This document shows positions 34,200 to 44,200 of a DNA stretch of 64,000 nt, piece after piece. The notes beneath the pieces were generated by a model that ran no database searches, had not been told where the DNA came from, and worked only from the letters and a program-made list of their open reading frames with translations. Source of the stretch: Paramagnetospirillum magnetotacticum MS-1 (GTDB lineage: Bacteria; Pseudomonadota; Alphaproteobacteria; Rhodospirillales; Magnetospirillaceae); contig NZ_JXSL01000027.1 in assembly GCF_000829825.1 (NCBI RefSeq), forward strand, positions 124,001 to 188,000. Direction: 5' to 3'. Both the position numbers and the translations under genes were made by a program. The stretch's first letter is position 1. Each line of letters begins with the position of its first letter.

Positions 34200-34510
34200 G
34201 ACTCGCGACCTTCGTTGCCACCGAGAAGTCCAAGCCCAGGGAGCAGGTGGAGAATATCTGCGGCGTGCTGATCCACGCCAAGCCGGAGCGCAGGCACGAG
34301 GTTCAGGACGCCCTCGGCCGGATACCCGGCGTCGAGGTTCACACCATGACCGACGATGGCCGGATGGTTGTTACCGTCGAGGATGCCCAGGGCAACTGGG
34401 CGGGCGCCACCATCACCAGCCTGACCGACATCCGGGGCATTTTGAACGTGTCCTTGGTCTATCACCATTTTGATTCCGATCTTGATCTGGAAGGGGAGAG
34501 TTTTTCATGA
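34196..34510 (+). CDS. napD: NapD chaperone
   Basis: This 104-residue protein matches NapD, which binds the twin-arginine signal of NapA and holds back export until the cofactor is in. The core has [40 protein letters not shown] and [16 protein letters not shown]-type sequence (here [18 protein letters not shown]). ATGA overlaps occur at both ends, with napF and napA, so translation is tightly coupled. The N-terminal ~16 residues before the ferredoxin-like fold are a little longer than in E. coli NapD. Confidence 0.93.
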   Translation: MRLATFVATEKSKPREQVENICGVLIHAKPERRHEVQDALGRIPGVEVHTMTDDGRMVVTVEDAQGNWAGATITSLTDIRGILNVSLVYHHFDSDLDLEGESFS

Positions 34511-36990
34511 GCCTCACCAGGCGCGACTTCATCAAGGCGAACGCCGTCGCGGCCACTGCCGCCGCCGCGGGACTCGCCACGCCGGCCATCGCCCAGCCGG
34601 CAAAAGCCAATATCCGCTGGGACAAGGGTGTCTGCCGATTCTGCGGCACCGGCTGTTCCGTTCTGGTCGGCGTGCAGGACGGCCGCGTCGTCGCCACCCA
34701 GGGTGACCCCGATTCGCCGGTCAACCGCGGCCTGAACTGCATCAAGGGCTACTTTCTGTCCAAGATCATGTATGGCGAGGACCGGCTGACCCGGCCCCTG
34801 CTGCGCATGAAGGACGGTAAGTTCGACAAGAACGGCGAGTTCCAGCCCATCTCGTGGGACCAGGCATTCGACATCATGGCCGAGAAGTGGAAGGAGCAGT
34901 TGAAGAAGCCCGACGGCGTGACCCGCGTCGGCATGTTCGGTTCCGGCCAGTGGACCATCTGGGAAGGCTATGCCGCGTCCAAGCTGTACAAGGCGGGGTT
35001 CAGGTCCAACAATCTCGATCCCAATGCGCGGCACTGCATGGCTTCTGCCGTGGCGGGTTTCATGCGGACCTTCGGCATCGATGAGCCCATGGGCTGCTAC
35101 GACGATATCGAGCAGACCGACGCCTTCGTGCTGTGGGGCTCCAACATGGCGGAGATGCACCCCATTCTGTGGTCGCGCGTCACCGATCGCCGTCTGACCC
35201 ACGAGGGCTGCAAGGTGGCCGTGCTGTCCACCTTCGAGCATCGCTCGTTCGAGCTGGCCGACATTCCCATGGTGTTCACGCCCCAGACCGATCTGGCGAT
35301 CCTGAATTACATCTGCCACTACATCATCTCGAAGAACGCCTACAACAAGGAGTTCATCGACAAACACGTCAACTTCAAGAAGGGCGCCACGGATATCGGC
35401 TACGGCCTGCGTCCGACCCATGCGCTCGAGAAGGATCAGGCCAACGCCGCGACGCCGGACAAGGCCGATCCCATGACCTTCGACGAGTTCAAGGCCTTCG
35501 TGGCCGAGTACACGGTGGAAAAGGTCTCCAAGCTGTCGGGCGTTCCCGCCGACAAGCTGGAAGCCCTGGCCAAGCTTTATGCCGATCCCAAGGTCAAGGT
35601 GGTGTCCTTCTGGACCATGGGCTTCAACCAGCACACGCGCGGCACCTGGGTCAATAACATGATCTATAACGTGCATCTGCTGATGGGCAAGATCTCCGAG
35701 CCGGGCAATTCCCCGTTCTCGTTGACCGGCCAGCCCTCGGCCTGCGGCACGGCGCGCGAGGTCGGCACCTTCGCCCATCGTCTGCCCGCCGACATGGTGG
35801 TGATGAACGACAAGCACCGCGAGATCGCCGAAGGCCTGTGGAAGCTGCCCGCGGGCACCATCAACCCCAAGATCGGCTATCACGCCGTGCTGCAGCACCG
35901 CATGCTGAAGGATGGCAAGCTCAACGCCTATTGGGTGATGTGCACCAACAACATGCAGACCGCGCCCAACATGAACGAGGAGGGGTATCCGGGCTACCGC
36001 AACCCCGCCAACTTCATCGTGGTGTCCGATCCCTATCCCACGGTGACGGCCCTGGCGGCCGACCTGATCCTGCCCACCGCCATGTGGATGGAGAAGGAAG
36101 GCGCCTATGGCAATGCCGAGCGCCGCACCCAGTTCTGGCGCCAGCAGGTCAAGGCTCCGGGCGAGGCCAGATCCGACCTGTGGCAGATCATGGAATTCTC
36201 CAAGCGCTTCAAGATTGAGGAAGTGTGGCCGGAGGAGCTCATCGCCAAGAAGCCGGAACTGCGCGGCAAGACCCTGTTCGAGGTGCTCTACAAGAACGGC
36301 CAGGTGGACAAGTTCCCCCTGACCGAATTGCAGGCCGGTTTCGAGAATGACGAGGCCAAGGCCTTCGGCTTCTATCCTCAGAAGGGGCTGTTCGAGGAAT
36401 ACGCCTCCTTCGGTCGCGGACACGCCCACGATCTGGCGCCGTTCGAGTCCTATCACAAGGCCCGCGGCCTGCGCTGGCCGGTGGTGGACGGCAAGGAGAC
36501 CCTGTGGCGCTTCCGCGAGGGTTACGACCCCTATGTGAAGGCGGGGGAAGGGGTGAAGTTCTATGGCAAGCCCGACGGCAAGGCCTGGATCTTCGCGCTG
36601 CCCTACGCTCCGGCCGCCGAGTCCCCGGACAAGGATTTCGACCTGTGGCTGTCCACGGGCCGTGTCCTCGAACACTGGCATTCGGGCTCCATGACCCGGC
36701 GTGTGCCCGAGCTGCACAAGTCGGTGCCCAACGCCGTGCTCTACATGCACCCCAACGACGCCGCCAAGCGTAACTTGCGCAATGGCGACGTGGTCAAGGT
36801 GGCGAGCCGTCGCGGCGAGGTCACCACCCGCATCGATACCCGTGGCCGCAACAAGCCACCGGAAGGGCTGGTCTTCATGCCGTTCTTCGACGAAAGCCAG
36901 TTGGTCAACAAGCTTACCCTCGACGCCACTTGCCCCATCTCCAAGGAGACGGATTACAAGAAGTGCGCGGTCAAGGTGAGCAAGGCCTAG
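34507..36990 (+). CDS. napA: Periplasmic nitrate reductase, catalytic subunit
   Basis: This 827-residue molybdoenzyme reduces nitrate to nitrite in the periplasm. It starts with a twin-arginine signal ([12 protein letters not shown], cleavage near TPAIAQPA), then the 4Fe-4S site CRFCGTGC with a fourth Cys in LNCIKGYF. The predicted Mo-ligating residue is C177 in [28 protein letters not shown] near the C-terminus is typical of NapA. Length equals the family norm. It is coupled to napD by ATGA. A 39-nt hairpin separates it from napG. Confidence 0.97.
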   Translation: MSLTRRDFIKANAVAATAAAAGLATPAIAQPAKANIRWDKGVCRFCGTGCSVLVGVQDGRVVATQGDPDSPVNRGLNCIKGYFLSKIMYGEDRLTRPLLRMKDGKFDKNGEFQPISWDQAFDIMAEKWKEQLKKPDGVTRVGMFGSGQWTIWEGYAASKLYKAGFRSNNLDPNARHCMASAVAGFMRTFGIDEPMGCYDDIEQTDAFVLWGSNMAEMHPILWSRVTDRRLTHEGCKVAVLSTFEHRSFELADIPMVFTPQTDLAILNYICHYIISKNAYNKEFIDKHVNFKKGATDIGYGLRPTHALEKDQANAATPDKADPMTFDEFKAFVAEYTVEKVSKLSGVPADKLEALAKLYADPKVKVVSFWTMGFNQHTRGTWVNNMIYNVHLLMGKISEPGNSPFSLTGQPSACGTAREVGTFAHRLPADMVVMNDKHREIAEGLWKLPAGTINPKIGYHAVLQHRMLKDGKLNAYWVMCTNNMQTAPNMNEEGYPGYRNPANFIVVSDPYPTVTALAADLILPTAMWMEKEGAYGNAERRTQFWRQQVKAPGEARSDLWQIMEFSKRFKIEEVWPEELIAKKPELRGKTLFEVLYKNGQVDKFPLTELQAGFENDEAKAFGFYPQKGLFEEYASFGRGHAHDLAPFESYHKARGLRWPVVDGKETLWRFREGYDPYVKAGEGVKFYGKPDGKAWIFALPYAPAAESPDKDFDLWLSTGRVLEHWHSGSMTRRVPELHKSVPNAVLYMHPNDAAKRNLRNGDVVKVASRRGEVTTRIDTRGRNKPPEGLVFMPFFDESQLVNKLTLDATCPISKETDYKKCAVKVSKA

Positions 36991-37000
36991 GGAAAGGATC

Positions 37001-37039
37001 GTCATCCCGAGCGGAACAAGAAACTCCGCTCGGGACGAC
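37001..37039 (+). repeat. Intercistronic hairpin between napA and napG
   Basis: A 15-bp stem with one mismatch (37001-37015 with 37025-37039, core TCCCGAGCGGA/TCCGCTCGGGA) and a 9-nt loop. No U-run follows, so it is not an intrinsic terminator. Such hairpins protect upstream message from 3' decay and could keep napFDA RNA at a higher level than napGHBC. Confidence 0.65.
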
Positions 37040-37055
37040 GACAAGGTGACGCCAA

Positions 37056-37850
37056 ATGGCCAGCCATCGCGACAGTGCTGTTGATCCCAACCGGCGAGCC
37101 ATGCTTGCCGGGGCGGTCAAGGGTGCCTGCACGGTGGGGCTGCTTGGCGCGCTTTTGGCCATTCCCGCCCGCAAACGGGCCGAGGCGGTGGCGCTTCGCC
37201 CGCCTGGCGCACTGGCCGAGAAGGATTTCCTGGGCGCCTGCGTCCGCTGTGGCCTCTGCGTCAAGGATTGTCCCTACGACACGTTGAAGCTGTCCGATCT
37301 GGGCGACGGTCCGGCTATCGGCACGCCGTTCTTCAATGCCCGCAAAGTTCCTTGCGAGATGTGCGAGACCATCCCCTGCGTCGCCGCCTGTCCCACGGGC
37401 GCGCTGGACAAGGGGCTCTCGGATATCAAGAACGCCAAGATGGGCGTGGCGGTCCTGGTGGGCCAGGAAACCTGCCTGAACTTTCTGGGCCTGCGTTGCG
37501 ACGTCTGCTATCGCGTCTGCCCGCGCATCGGCGAGGCCATCACGCTCGAGATGAGCCACAACGCGCGCACCGCCAAGCACGCCTTCTTCATTCCCACCGT
37601 CCATTCCGCCAAATGCACCGGCTGCGGCAAATGCGAGCGGGCCTGTGTGCTGGAAGAGGCGGCCATCAAGGTGCTGCCCCAGTCCCTGGCCACCGGCCAG
37701 TTGGGCAAGCATTACCGCCTGGGCTGGGAAGAGAAGAGGAATGCCGGTGGCTCCCTGGTCGAGCCCAGTCCCGAAGTGCAGGTGCGCGGCATGGAAGGCG
37801 TCGAGATGACCCCCGGCGGCACCTATAAGCTCAAGGAGTCCAGGCCATGA
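37056..37850 (+). CDS. napG: NapG, periplasmic ferredoxin of quinol oxidation
   Basis: This 264-residue iron-sulfur protein is exported, with an N-terminal [19 protein letters not shown] twin-arginine-type signal. It has four cluster motifs: [43 protein letters not shown] and [12 protein letters not shown]. With NapH it forms a quinol-oxidising module that passes electrons towards NapB/NapA. AAGGTGA lies before the ATG. Its stop overlaps the napH ATG by 4 bp. Confidence 0.95.
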   Translation: MASHRDSAVDPNRRAMLAGAVKGACTVGLLGALLAIPARKRAEAVALRPPGALAEKDFLGACVRCGLCVKDCPYDTLKLSDLGDGPAIGTPFFNARKVPCEMCETIPCVAACPTGALDKGLSDIKNAKMGVAVLVGQETCLNFLGLRCDVCYRVCPRIGEAITLEMSHNARTAKHAFFIPTVHSAKCTGCGKCERACVLEEAAIKVLPQSLATGQLGKHYRLGWEEKRNAGGSLVEPSPEVQVRGMEGVEMTPGGTYKLKESRP

Positions 37851-38686
37851 GCGCCGCCAGGGGATGGTTCGCCGCCCATCAATGGCTGCTGGCCCGGCGC
37901 CTGTCCCAGGCCCTGGTGGTCGCCGTCTTCCTCACCGGTCCGGTGTGGGGCGTGTGGATCGCCAAGGGGAATCTGGCGTCAAGTCTGACACTTGGCGTTT
38001 TGCCGCTCACCGATCCGCTGATGGTGCTGCAATCCCTGCTGGCGGGCCATGTGATGACGGCCTCGGCCCTGATGGGCGCGGCCATCGTGCTGGGCGTCTA
38101 CTTGGCGATCGGCGGGCGCATGTATTGCTCCTGGGTCTGTCCGGTCAATGCCGTCACCGACCTGGCCCAATGGCTGCGCACCCGGCTGGGGCTGGAAAAG
38201 GGGCTGGTGCTTCACCGCAATACCCGCCAGTGGCTGCTGGGCGGCGTGCTGGCGGCCTCGGCTATCACCGGCACCATCGCCTGGGAACTGGTCAATCCGG
38301 TGACCATGCTGCATCGGGGCCTGGTGACCGGGTCCATCCTGACCTTTGGTTCCGCCGCGCTGATCACCCTGGCGGTGTTCCTGTTCGATCTGGGCATCGC
38401 CCAGCGTGGCTGGTGCACCCATCTGTGCCCGGTGGGAGCCTTCTACGGCCTGCTGGGCAAGGCGGCGGTGCTGCGGGTTTCCGCCGTGGGCCGCGCCGCC
38501 TGCGACGATTGCATGGATTGCTTTGCAATCTGCCCCGAACGCCATGTCATCGCGCCCGCCTTGCGCGGCGCGGCCAAGGGCGTGGGGCCCGTCATTCTGT
38601 CGCCCGACTGCACCAATTGCGGCCGGTGCATCGATGTCTGTTCCAAGACCGTGTTCCGTTTCGGCACACGGTTTCACACCGTTTGA
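37847..38686 (+). CDS. napH: NapH, membrane iron-sulfur quinol dehydrogenase
   Basis: This 279-residue inner-membrane protein has four hydrophobic helices (the first around residues 20-40) and the CPVNAVTDL and CPVGAFYG cytoplasmic cysteine motifs ([18 protein letters not shown]). Two C-terminal 4Fe-4S clusters follow, [12 protein letters not shown] and [11 protein letters not shown]. Together with NapG it takes electrons from quinol. ATGA overlap with napG. napB begins 34 bp downstream. Confidence 0.95.
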   Translation: MSAARGWFAAHQWLLARRLSQALVVAVFLTGPVWGVWIAKGNLASSLTLGVLPLTDPLMVLQSLLAGHVMTASALMGAAIVLGVYLAIGGRMYCSWVCPVNAVTDLAQWLRTRLGLEKGLVLHRNTRQWLLGGVLAASAITGTIAWELVNPVTMLHRGLVTGSILTFGSAALITLAVFLFDLGIAQRGWCTHLCPVGAFYGLLGKAAVLRVSAVGRAACDDCMDCFAICPERHVIAPALRGAAKGVGPVILSPDCTNCGRCIDVCSKTVFRFGTRFHTV

Positions 38687-38720
38687 TTTTCCGAGAGATC
38701 TGGAAAGGGGAGTGACCGCA

Positions 38721-39176
38721 GTGAAGACCAAGATCAAGGCAATCGCCCTCGCGCTGGCCCTGGCGCTGGGCATGGGAGTGACCGCTCTTGGCGTGGTGGC
38801 CGAGGAGGTGAAGTCCCTTCGTCCCACCGCCGCCACCGAGCCCGACGCGCCGCCCGCCATCTACAAGGTGATGGAAGGCGCCAAGCACGAACGCGCCTAC
38901 CGCCAGCAGCCGCCGTTGGTGCCCCACACCACCGACAAATACGAGATCGACCTCAAGGTCAATCAGTGCCTGCGCTGCCACGAATGGCCGTACAGCGACC
39001 AGGAAAAGGCCCCGAAGATTTCGGACCTTCACTATATCGACCGGAATGGCGTTCGCCAGGACGTGGTCAACGGAAACCGCTATTTCTGCAAGCAGTGCCA
39101 TGTGCCGCAGAATGACGCCAAGCCGCTGGTCACCAACAAGTTCCAGGCCGCCACGACCAATACGAACATCCGCTAG
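38721..39176 (+). CDS. napB: NapB, dihaem cytochrome c of nitrate reductase
   Basis: This 151-residue periplasmic electron carrier has a signal peptide ([24 protein letters not shown]), then the haem sites CLRCH and [17 protein letters not shown]-like and [11 protein letters not shown] stretches match NapB. It gives electrons to NapA. I choose GTG 38721 because AGGGGAG ends 8 nt before it; a GTG at 38712 would add three residues but overlaps that site. Confidence 0.92.
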   Translation: MKTKIKAIALALALALGMGVTALGVVAEEVKSLRPTAATEPDAPPAIYKVMEGAKHERAYRQQPPLVPHTTDKYEIDLKVNQCLRCHEWPYSDQEKAPKISDLHYIDRNGVRQDVVNGNRYFCKQCHVPQNDAKPLVTNKFQAATTNTNIR

Positions 39177-39196
39177 GCATGGGGAAGGATCGGGCC

Positions 39197-39838
39197 ATGA
39201 GCACTGAGAATCCGGCCAAGCAAGGCGTGTTGCGTGAGTGGTGGGCGACCCTGCGCCGTCCCAGCGGACGCTGGTCCCTGGGCCTGCTGCTGGTGGTGGG
39301 CTTTGTCGGCGGCGTCATTTTCTGGGGTGGTTTCAACACCGTCCTGGAACTGACCAATACCGAAGCTTTCTGCCTTAGCTGTCATGAGATGGAGCAGAAC
39401 GTATATCGCGAATATCGCGGCAGCATTCACGATTCCAACCGTTCCGGCGTGCGGGCCACCTGCCCGGATTGCCACGTTCCGCGTCCGTGGATCTACAAGA
39501 TCCAGCGCAAGATCCAGGCGTCCAACGAGGTGTGGCACAAGCTTCTGGGCTCCATCGACACGCGCGAGAAGTTCGAGGCCAAGCGCATCGAACTGGCCAA
39601 GCACGAATGGGAGCGCATGAAGTCCACCGATTCCCGCGAGTGCCGTAACTGCCACAATTTCGGGGCTTTCGACCTGACCCGGCAGCAGGCCCGCGCGCGC
39701 AATCGTCACTCTGAGGCCGAACAGCAGGGCAAGACCTGCATCGACTGCCATAAGGGCATCGCCCACCAGCTTCCCGCCGGTGCCTTCAGGGCCGAGCGCG
39801 AGCTCAATGAGAGCCTGGGCGGGGCGGTCAAGCCGTAG
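39197..39838 (+). CDS. napC: NapC, tetrahaem membrane cytochrome c
   Basis: This 213-residue NapC/NirT-family protein has one N-terminal membrane helix (about residues 23-45) and four CxxCH haem sites: CLSCH, CPDCH, CRNCH and CIDCH. It oxidises membrane quinol and reduces NapB. ATG 39197 follows GGGGAAGGATCGGGCC; an ATG at 39179 would put six extra residues over that site. Last gene of napFDAGHBC. The operon has no napE or napK. Confidence 0.95.
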   Translation: MSTENPAKQGVLREWWATLRRPSGRWSLGLLLVVGFVGGVIFWGGFNTVLELTNTEAFCLSCHEMEQNVYREYRGSIHDSNRSGVRATCPDCHVPRPWIYKIQRKIQASNEVWHKLLGSIDTREKFEAKRIELAKHEWERMKSTDSRECRNCHNFGAFDLTRQQARARNRHSEAEQQGKTCIDCHKGIAHQLPAGAFRAERELNESLGGAVKP

Positions 39839-39864
39839 CGCTACCGCCTGAACTCTACAAAGAA

Positions 39865-39897
39865 GGGCCTCCCGAGACTCCCCGGGAGGCCCTTTTT
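39865..39897 (+). terminator. Terminator of the nap operon
   Basis: A perfect 10-bp stem GGGCCTCCCG/CGGGAGGCCC (39865-39874 with 39883-39892) is followed by TTTTTG. It ends 3 bp before the stop of the convergent DUF455 gene. On the minus strand it is followed by TTCTTTG, so it may also work there. Confidence 0.9.
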
Positions 39898-39899
39898 GT

Positions 39900-40694
39900 C
39901 TATGCCCTGGCCATCTCCTCGTACCAGTCGCGGGGGAAAGCCGCTTCGGCGCGGGCCTGGTGGTTGAAGGGGGGCTTCAGTCCGGCGGGGTAGCGTTCCC
40001 GCATCCGCTCTTGATAGGCGGTCTTGGGGTCGAGGCCGCGCTTCTTCGCCACATGGGTGAACCAGCGCACCCCCGCCGCCACATGGCGGATTTCGTCGTG
40101 GTAGATGATGTCGAGCGCGGGCGGTGTCAGGTTGTCGCCGTTGCGGGCCAGCTTTTCCATGGTGGCGGGCGTTGTGTCGCAGCCGCGCGCCTCCAGGGTC
40201 ATGGGCACCACCACCAGCCGGGCCAGGATGTCGTCGGCGGTCTTTTCCGCCGCCTGCCACAGCCCGTCATGGGCGGGAAGATCGCCGTAACCGGCTCCCA
40301 GGCTGGCAAGCAGGCGTTCCAGCATCTCGAAATGCTCCACCTCGTCCAGCGCCACCTGCACCCAGTCGGACGCGAAGTCGCGGGGAAGGGTCTCATGGGC
40401 GAAACGCGCCACGATGTCCCAGCCCAGATCGATGGCGTTGAGTTCGATATGGGCCAGCGCATGGATCAGGCCGATGCGCCCTCTGTCGCCGCCATAGGAC
40501 CGGCGCGGCATCTCCTTGGGCGGCAGGAGAAGCGGCCGCTCCGGCCGGGCCGGGCGGTCGGGGGGTAAGGTATCGCCCACCTCGGCAATCCGGCCTTCCC
40601 GCCAGTCGGCGGCATAGTCGCGGGTCAGGCGGCATTTCTCGGCCGGGTCTGCGGCGTTCAGGACGGCGCAGGCGGCTTGGGACAGGGTGATCAC
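39900..40694 (-). CDS. Ferritin-like DUF455 family protein
   Basis: This 264-residue protein matches the DUF455 family, a ferritin-like four-helix bundle. Carboxylate and His pairs typical of a di-iron site are visible: HIELNAIDLGWD, DEVEHFEMLERLL and the YHDEIRHVAAG stretch. Reaction is unknown; relatives are di-iron oxygenases or oxidases. The start is GTG 40694, which overlaps the stop of the upstream prxQ gene (GTGA). Position behind a peroxidase gene hints at oxidative-stress or iron handling, as inference. Confidence 0.8.
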   Translation of the reverse strand: MITLSQAACAVLNAADPAEKCRLTRDYAADWREGRIAEVGDTLPPDRPARPERPLLLPPKEMPRRSYGGDRGRIGLIHALAHIELNAIDLGWDIVARFAHETLPRDFASDWVQVALDEVEHFEMLERLLASLGAGYGDLPAHDGLWQAAEKTADDILARLVVVPMTLEARGCDTTPATMEKLARNGDNLTPPALDIIYHDEIRHVAAGVRWFTHVAKKRGLDPKTAYQERMRERYPAGLKPPFNHQARAEAAFPRDWYEEMARA

Positions 40695-41152
40695 AGTTCC
40701 TTGGCTGCCTTCAGGACCGCGTCCACATGGCCGGTGACCTTGACCTTGCGCCATTCGGCGCGCAGCACGCCATTCTGGTCGATGAGGAAGGTGGAGCGTT
40801 CGATGCCCATATATTCACGGCCATACATGCTTTTCTTCTTCCACACGCCATAGGCCTCGCACACCGTGCCCTCGGGGTCGGAGCCCAGGCGGAAGGGCAA
40901 GGAATGCTTGGTGCGGAATTTGGCGTGGCTGGCGACGCTATCCTTGGATACGCCCAGGATCTCCACGCCCGCCGCCTGATATTCGGGCATAGCGTCGCGG
41001 AAGGCCTTGGCCTCGGAGGTACAGCCCGACGTGTCGTCCTTGGGATAAAAATACAGCACCAGGACCTTGCCCTTGTAATCGGCCAGGGCGGCCTTGCCGT
41101 CGTCGCATTCCATGATGAAGTCGGGGGCGGATGTGCCGAGGGCGGTGGTCAT
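40691..41152 (-). CDS. bcp: Thioredoxin-dependent peroxiredoxin (Bcp/PrxQ)
   Basis: This 153-residue peroxidase reduces H2O2 and lipid peroxides. FYPKDDTSGCTSEAKAF contains the peroxidatic Cys in the PxxxTxxC arrangement. The resolving Cys often found five residues later in PrxQ (GCTxEAC) is replaced by Lys, so another Cys or thiol must resolve it. The stop of glnE overlaps its ATG (TAATG). Confidence 0.93.
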   Translation of the reverse strand: MTTALGTSAPDFIMECDDGKAALADYKGKVLVLYFYPKDDTSGCTSEAKAFRDAMPEYQAAGVEILGVSKDSVASHAKFRTKHSLPFRLGSDPEGTVCEAYGVWKKKSMYGREYMGIERSTFLIDQNGVLRAEWRKVKVTGHVDAVLKAAKEL

Positions 41153-44100
41153 TATGCGGTCTCCTGTTCCTTGAGGGCGGCGGCGGGTTGATCGACGAGG
41201 CGCGAGAAGACCTGATGAGCGCCCGAGGCGCAATCTTCCATGCGGTCGACCAGACTCTTGAAATCGGTCAAACCGGCGGCGCGGACCAGGACATCCTTTA
41301 GGCCCTTGGGCGCGCTGGCCTCGTCGAAGGCCCCGGCGATGGTCTGGCGCAGCACGGTCTGCACCGCCGACCACAGCCGCAGGGCCTCGGTCAATGTGGC
41401 GCAGTCGGAGTGGTCAAGCACTCCGGCGATTGCCGCGCGTTCCAGCGCGCTGGCCGTGTTGGTGTCGAGCATCTCGGGATGAGCAGAGCCATGGGCCAGT
41501 TGCAGATATTGGGCGGTGAACTCGATATCCACCAATCCGCCCCGCAGATGCTTGACCTCCCAGATGCTGGCGGCCTTGTGTTCCTTGGCCATGCGTTCGC
41601 GCATCTCGGCCACGTCGAGCAGCAGCTTAGGCAGATCGCGGGGCCTGGTCAGAGTCTGCCTGATGACGGCATTGACCTTGGTCGCCAGATCCGGGTCCCC
41701 GGCCACCACGCGGGCGCGGGTCAGCGCCATATGCTCCCAGGTCCAGGCGGCCTCTTCCTGATAGCGGCGAAAGGCCTCCAGGCTGGACGCGATGGGGCCG
41801 GAATTGCCAGAAGGCCGCAGGCGCATATCCACTTCATACAGCGTGCCCTCGCCGGTCTTGGCGGTCAGGGCGTTGACCATGCGCTGGGTCAGGCGCGAGA
41901 ACCAGACGGGCGGGGCCAAGGGGCGGGGGCCGTCGGACTCCTCGACATCGGCGGGACAGTCATAGACCAAGATGAGATCCAGATCCGAGGTGGCCGACAT
42001 CTCGCGCCCCCCCGCCTTGCCCATGGCCAGGATCACCCAGGTGCCGCCTGGCACATGGCCGTGGGCGCGGGCGAATTCTTCTTCGACCCTGGGTCCAAGC
42101 TGACGGAGGATGGCTCCTGCCACGTCGGACAACGCGGCCGCGGCCTCGCCCGCCTCGACGACATTCCTGAGCGTCAGCACGCCCACCTGGAACTTGCGGT
42201 CATTGGCCCAGCGCCTCGTCATGTCGAGGACCAGTTGGAAGTCGTCGGCCTCGGACAAGACCTTGGCCAGTTCCGCTTCCAGCACGTCCTGGGGCGGCAG
42301 GGGTTCGAAGAAATTGGCCTGAAGCACTGAATCCAGGCTGGTGGTGTGACGCGCCAGATGCTCGGCCAGCAAAGGCGCGTCGCCCATGATCTCGGCTACC
42401 AGTTCCAGCAGGGAGGGATTGGCGTAGAACAGCGAGAACAACGGCACCCCGGCGGGCAGGCGGGTGAGGAACTCGTCGAAGCGCATGAAGGCGTCGTCGG
42501 GGGACGTGGTGGTGCCCAGGGCCGTGAGCAGGGCGGGGGTCAACTCGGTCAGCAGTTCGCGCGCCCGAGTCGAGCGGGTGGCCCTTACCCGCCCATGGTG
42601 CCAACCGCGAATGGTGGAGCACACCGCCTCGGCATTGGCAAAGCCCATTTCGGTGATGGTGTGGACCGTCTCGGGGTCGTTCTCTCCGCCGGTGAAGACC
42701 AGATTGCCGCCTGCTCCCAGCGGCGGCGCGTCCTCGAACAAACCGGCATAGTGGTGCTCGACCTTTTGCAGATGGGCGGTCAGTTCGGCGGAAAAGCTGT
42801 CCAGATCCGCCGCTCCCATGAAGGCGGCGATTTCGGCCAGAAGGACCGGATTGGTGGGCAGGGTCTGGGTCTGCTTGTCGTCCACCATCTGAAGCCGGTG
42901 TTCCAGCGTACGGAGATAGCGGTATGCGGCCTCCAGGTCGTGCACAACCGCCTGAGTGATGTGACCCGCGGCGGCTAGGGCGCCGAGTGCCGCCAGGGTG
43001 CCAGAGACCCTCATCTCCGGCTGGCGGCCGCCCCAGATCAGCTGCTGGGTCTGGACGAAGAACTCGATCTCGCGGATGCCGCCCCGGCCCAGCTTGACAT
43101 TGTGTCCGGCCACGGCGATGGAGCGCCCGCCCTTATGGGCGTTGATCTGGCGCTTGATGGAATGGATATCTTGAATGGCGGCGAAATCCAGGGATTTTCG
43201 CCAGATGAAGGGGCGCAGGAAGCGGATGAAGGCCGCCCCCGTCTCCTCGTCGCCCGCCACCAGCCGGGCCTTGATCATGGCCGCGCGTTCCCAGTTCTGG
43301 CCGAAGCCCTCGTAATAGGCCTCCGCCGCCACCAGGGCCACGGCGGGCGGCGTCGAGCCGGGATCGGGGCGCAGCCTAAGATCGGTGCGGAAGACATAGC
43401 CGTCGGCACCGCGCTCATCGAGGATGCGGACCAGATCCTTGGTCAGCGCGATGACGCATTCCTGGACCGAGCGCTTGCCGGTATAGACCAGCTTTTCGTG
43501 GTCGTAGAAGACGATCAGGTCGATATCGCTGGAATAGTTCAGTTCGCGCGCGCCCAGCTTGCCCATGCCCAGCACGATGATGCCGGAGCCTTTTTCCGGG
43601 GCCTCGGGATGGGCCAGGCTAAGGTTGCCGCGTTCCGCCTCGCGCCGCAGCAGGAAGGAAAGGCCCAGATGGCAGGCGACCTCCGCCATGGTGGCCAGGG
43701 CGCCGGTAACCTTTTCCAGCGGCCAGGCTCCCCCCAGATCGGCCAGGGCGGCCAGCAGGGAGCATCGGCGCTTGGCATTGCGCAGTTCCAGCATCAGGCG
43801 GTTGAAATCGGTCTCGCCGTCAAGATCCGCCTTGAGGTCATCCATCAGCTTCTGGAAGGCGGCATCGGGGCCGACCTCCAGCATTTGGCGCAGGAAGGCG
43901 GGTTCCTTTTCCAGGCAAAGGGTGAGAAAGGGCGAATTGGCGAAGATTCCGCGCAGCAGATCGCCCAGGCCGTCGCGCTCCGGCAGGCTGCGCATGAAGG
44001 CCGCCAGATCGGAATCATCCAGGGCATCGGCGGCCTCGGCCCAGCGCGCCAGTCCGACCTGGACGCGGGATGGATCGGCAACACCGGGGAAGAAACGTGG

Positions 44101-44178
44101 ATCGAGAGTGAAACTCACCTTGTGCGGCCCCAAATGTTGTGGTTGCTTCACACTGCGGAATACGGGATCAGGGGTCAA
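41152..44178 (-). CDS. glnE: Bifunctional glutamine synthetase adenylyltransferase/deadenylase
   Basis: This protein of about 1008 residues sets glutamine synthetase activity by adding or removing AMP. It has two nucleotidyltransferase domains, each with a metal site: YSSDIDLIVFYD in the N-terminal deadenylating half and SATSDLDLILVYD in the C-terminal adenylylating half, joined by a helical region. Length is normal. The start is uncertain: TTG 44178 opens the frame, with GTG 44151 and GTG 44118 as alternatives, none having a strong ribosome site. It heads a coupled glnE-bcp-DUF455 operon. It is divergent from an AsmA-like gene with almost no space between. Confidence 0.92.
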   Translation of the reverse strand: MTPDPVFRSVKQPQHLGPHKVSFTLDPRFFPGVADPSRVQVGLARWAEAADALDDSDLAAFMRSLPERDGLGDLLRGIFANSPFLTLCLEKEPAFLRQMLEVGPDAAFQKLMDDLKADLDGETDFNRLMLELRNAKRRCSLLAALADLGGAWPLEKVTGALATMAEVACHLGLSFLLRREAERGNLSLAHPEAPEKGSGIIVLGMGKLGARELNYSSDIDLIVFYDHEKLVYTGKRSVQECVIALTKDLVRILDERGADGYVFRTDLRLRPDPGSTPPAVALVAAEAYYEGFGQNWERAAMIKARLVAGDEETGAAFIRFLRPFIWRKSLDFAAIQDIHSIKRQINAHKGGRSIAVAGHNVKLGRGGIREIEFFVQTQQLIWGGRQPEMRVSGTLAALGALAAAGHITQAVVHDLEAAYRYLRTLEHRLQMVDDKQTQTLPTNPVLLAEIAAFMGAADLDSFSAELTAHLQKVEHHYAGLFEDAPPLGAGGNLVFTGGENDPETVHTITEMGFANAEAVCSTIRGWHHGRVRATRSTRARELLTELTPALLTALGTTTSPDDAFMRFDEFLTRLPAGVPLFSLFYANPSLLELVAEIMGDAPLLAEHLARHTTSLDSVLQANFFEPLPPQDVLEAELAKVLSEADDFQLVLDMTRRWANDRKFQVGVLTLRNVVEAGEAAAALSDVAGAILRQLGPRVEEEFARAHGHVPGGTWVILAMGKAGGREMSATSDLDLILVYDCPADVEESDGPRPLAPPVWFSRLTQRMVNALTAKTGEGTLYEVDMRLRPSGNSGPIASSLEAFRRYQEEAAWTWEHMALTRARVVAGDPDLATKVNAVIRQTLTRPRDLPKLLLDVAEMRERMAKEHKAASIWEVKHLRGGLVDIEFTAQYLQLAHGSAHPEMLDTNTASALERAAIAGVLDHSDCATLTEALRLWSAVQTVLRQTIAGAFDEASAPKGLKDVLVRAAGLTDFKSLVDRMEDCASGAHQVFSRLVDQPAAALKEQETA

Positions 44179-44200
44179 GCAGGCATGGAGATGGTGGCGA

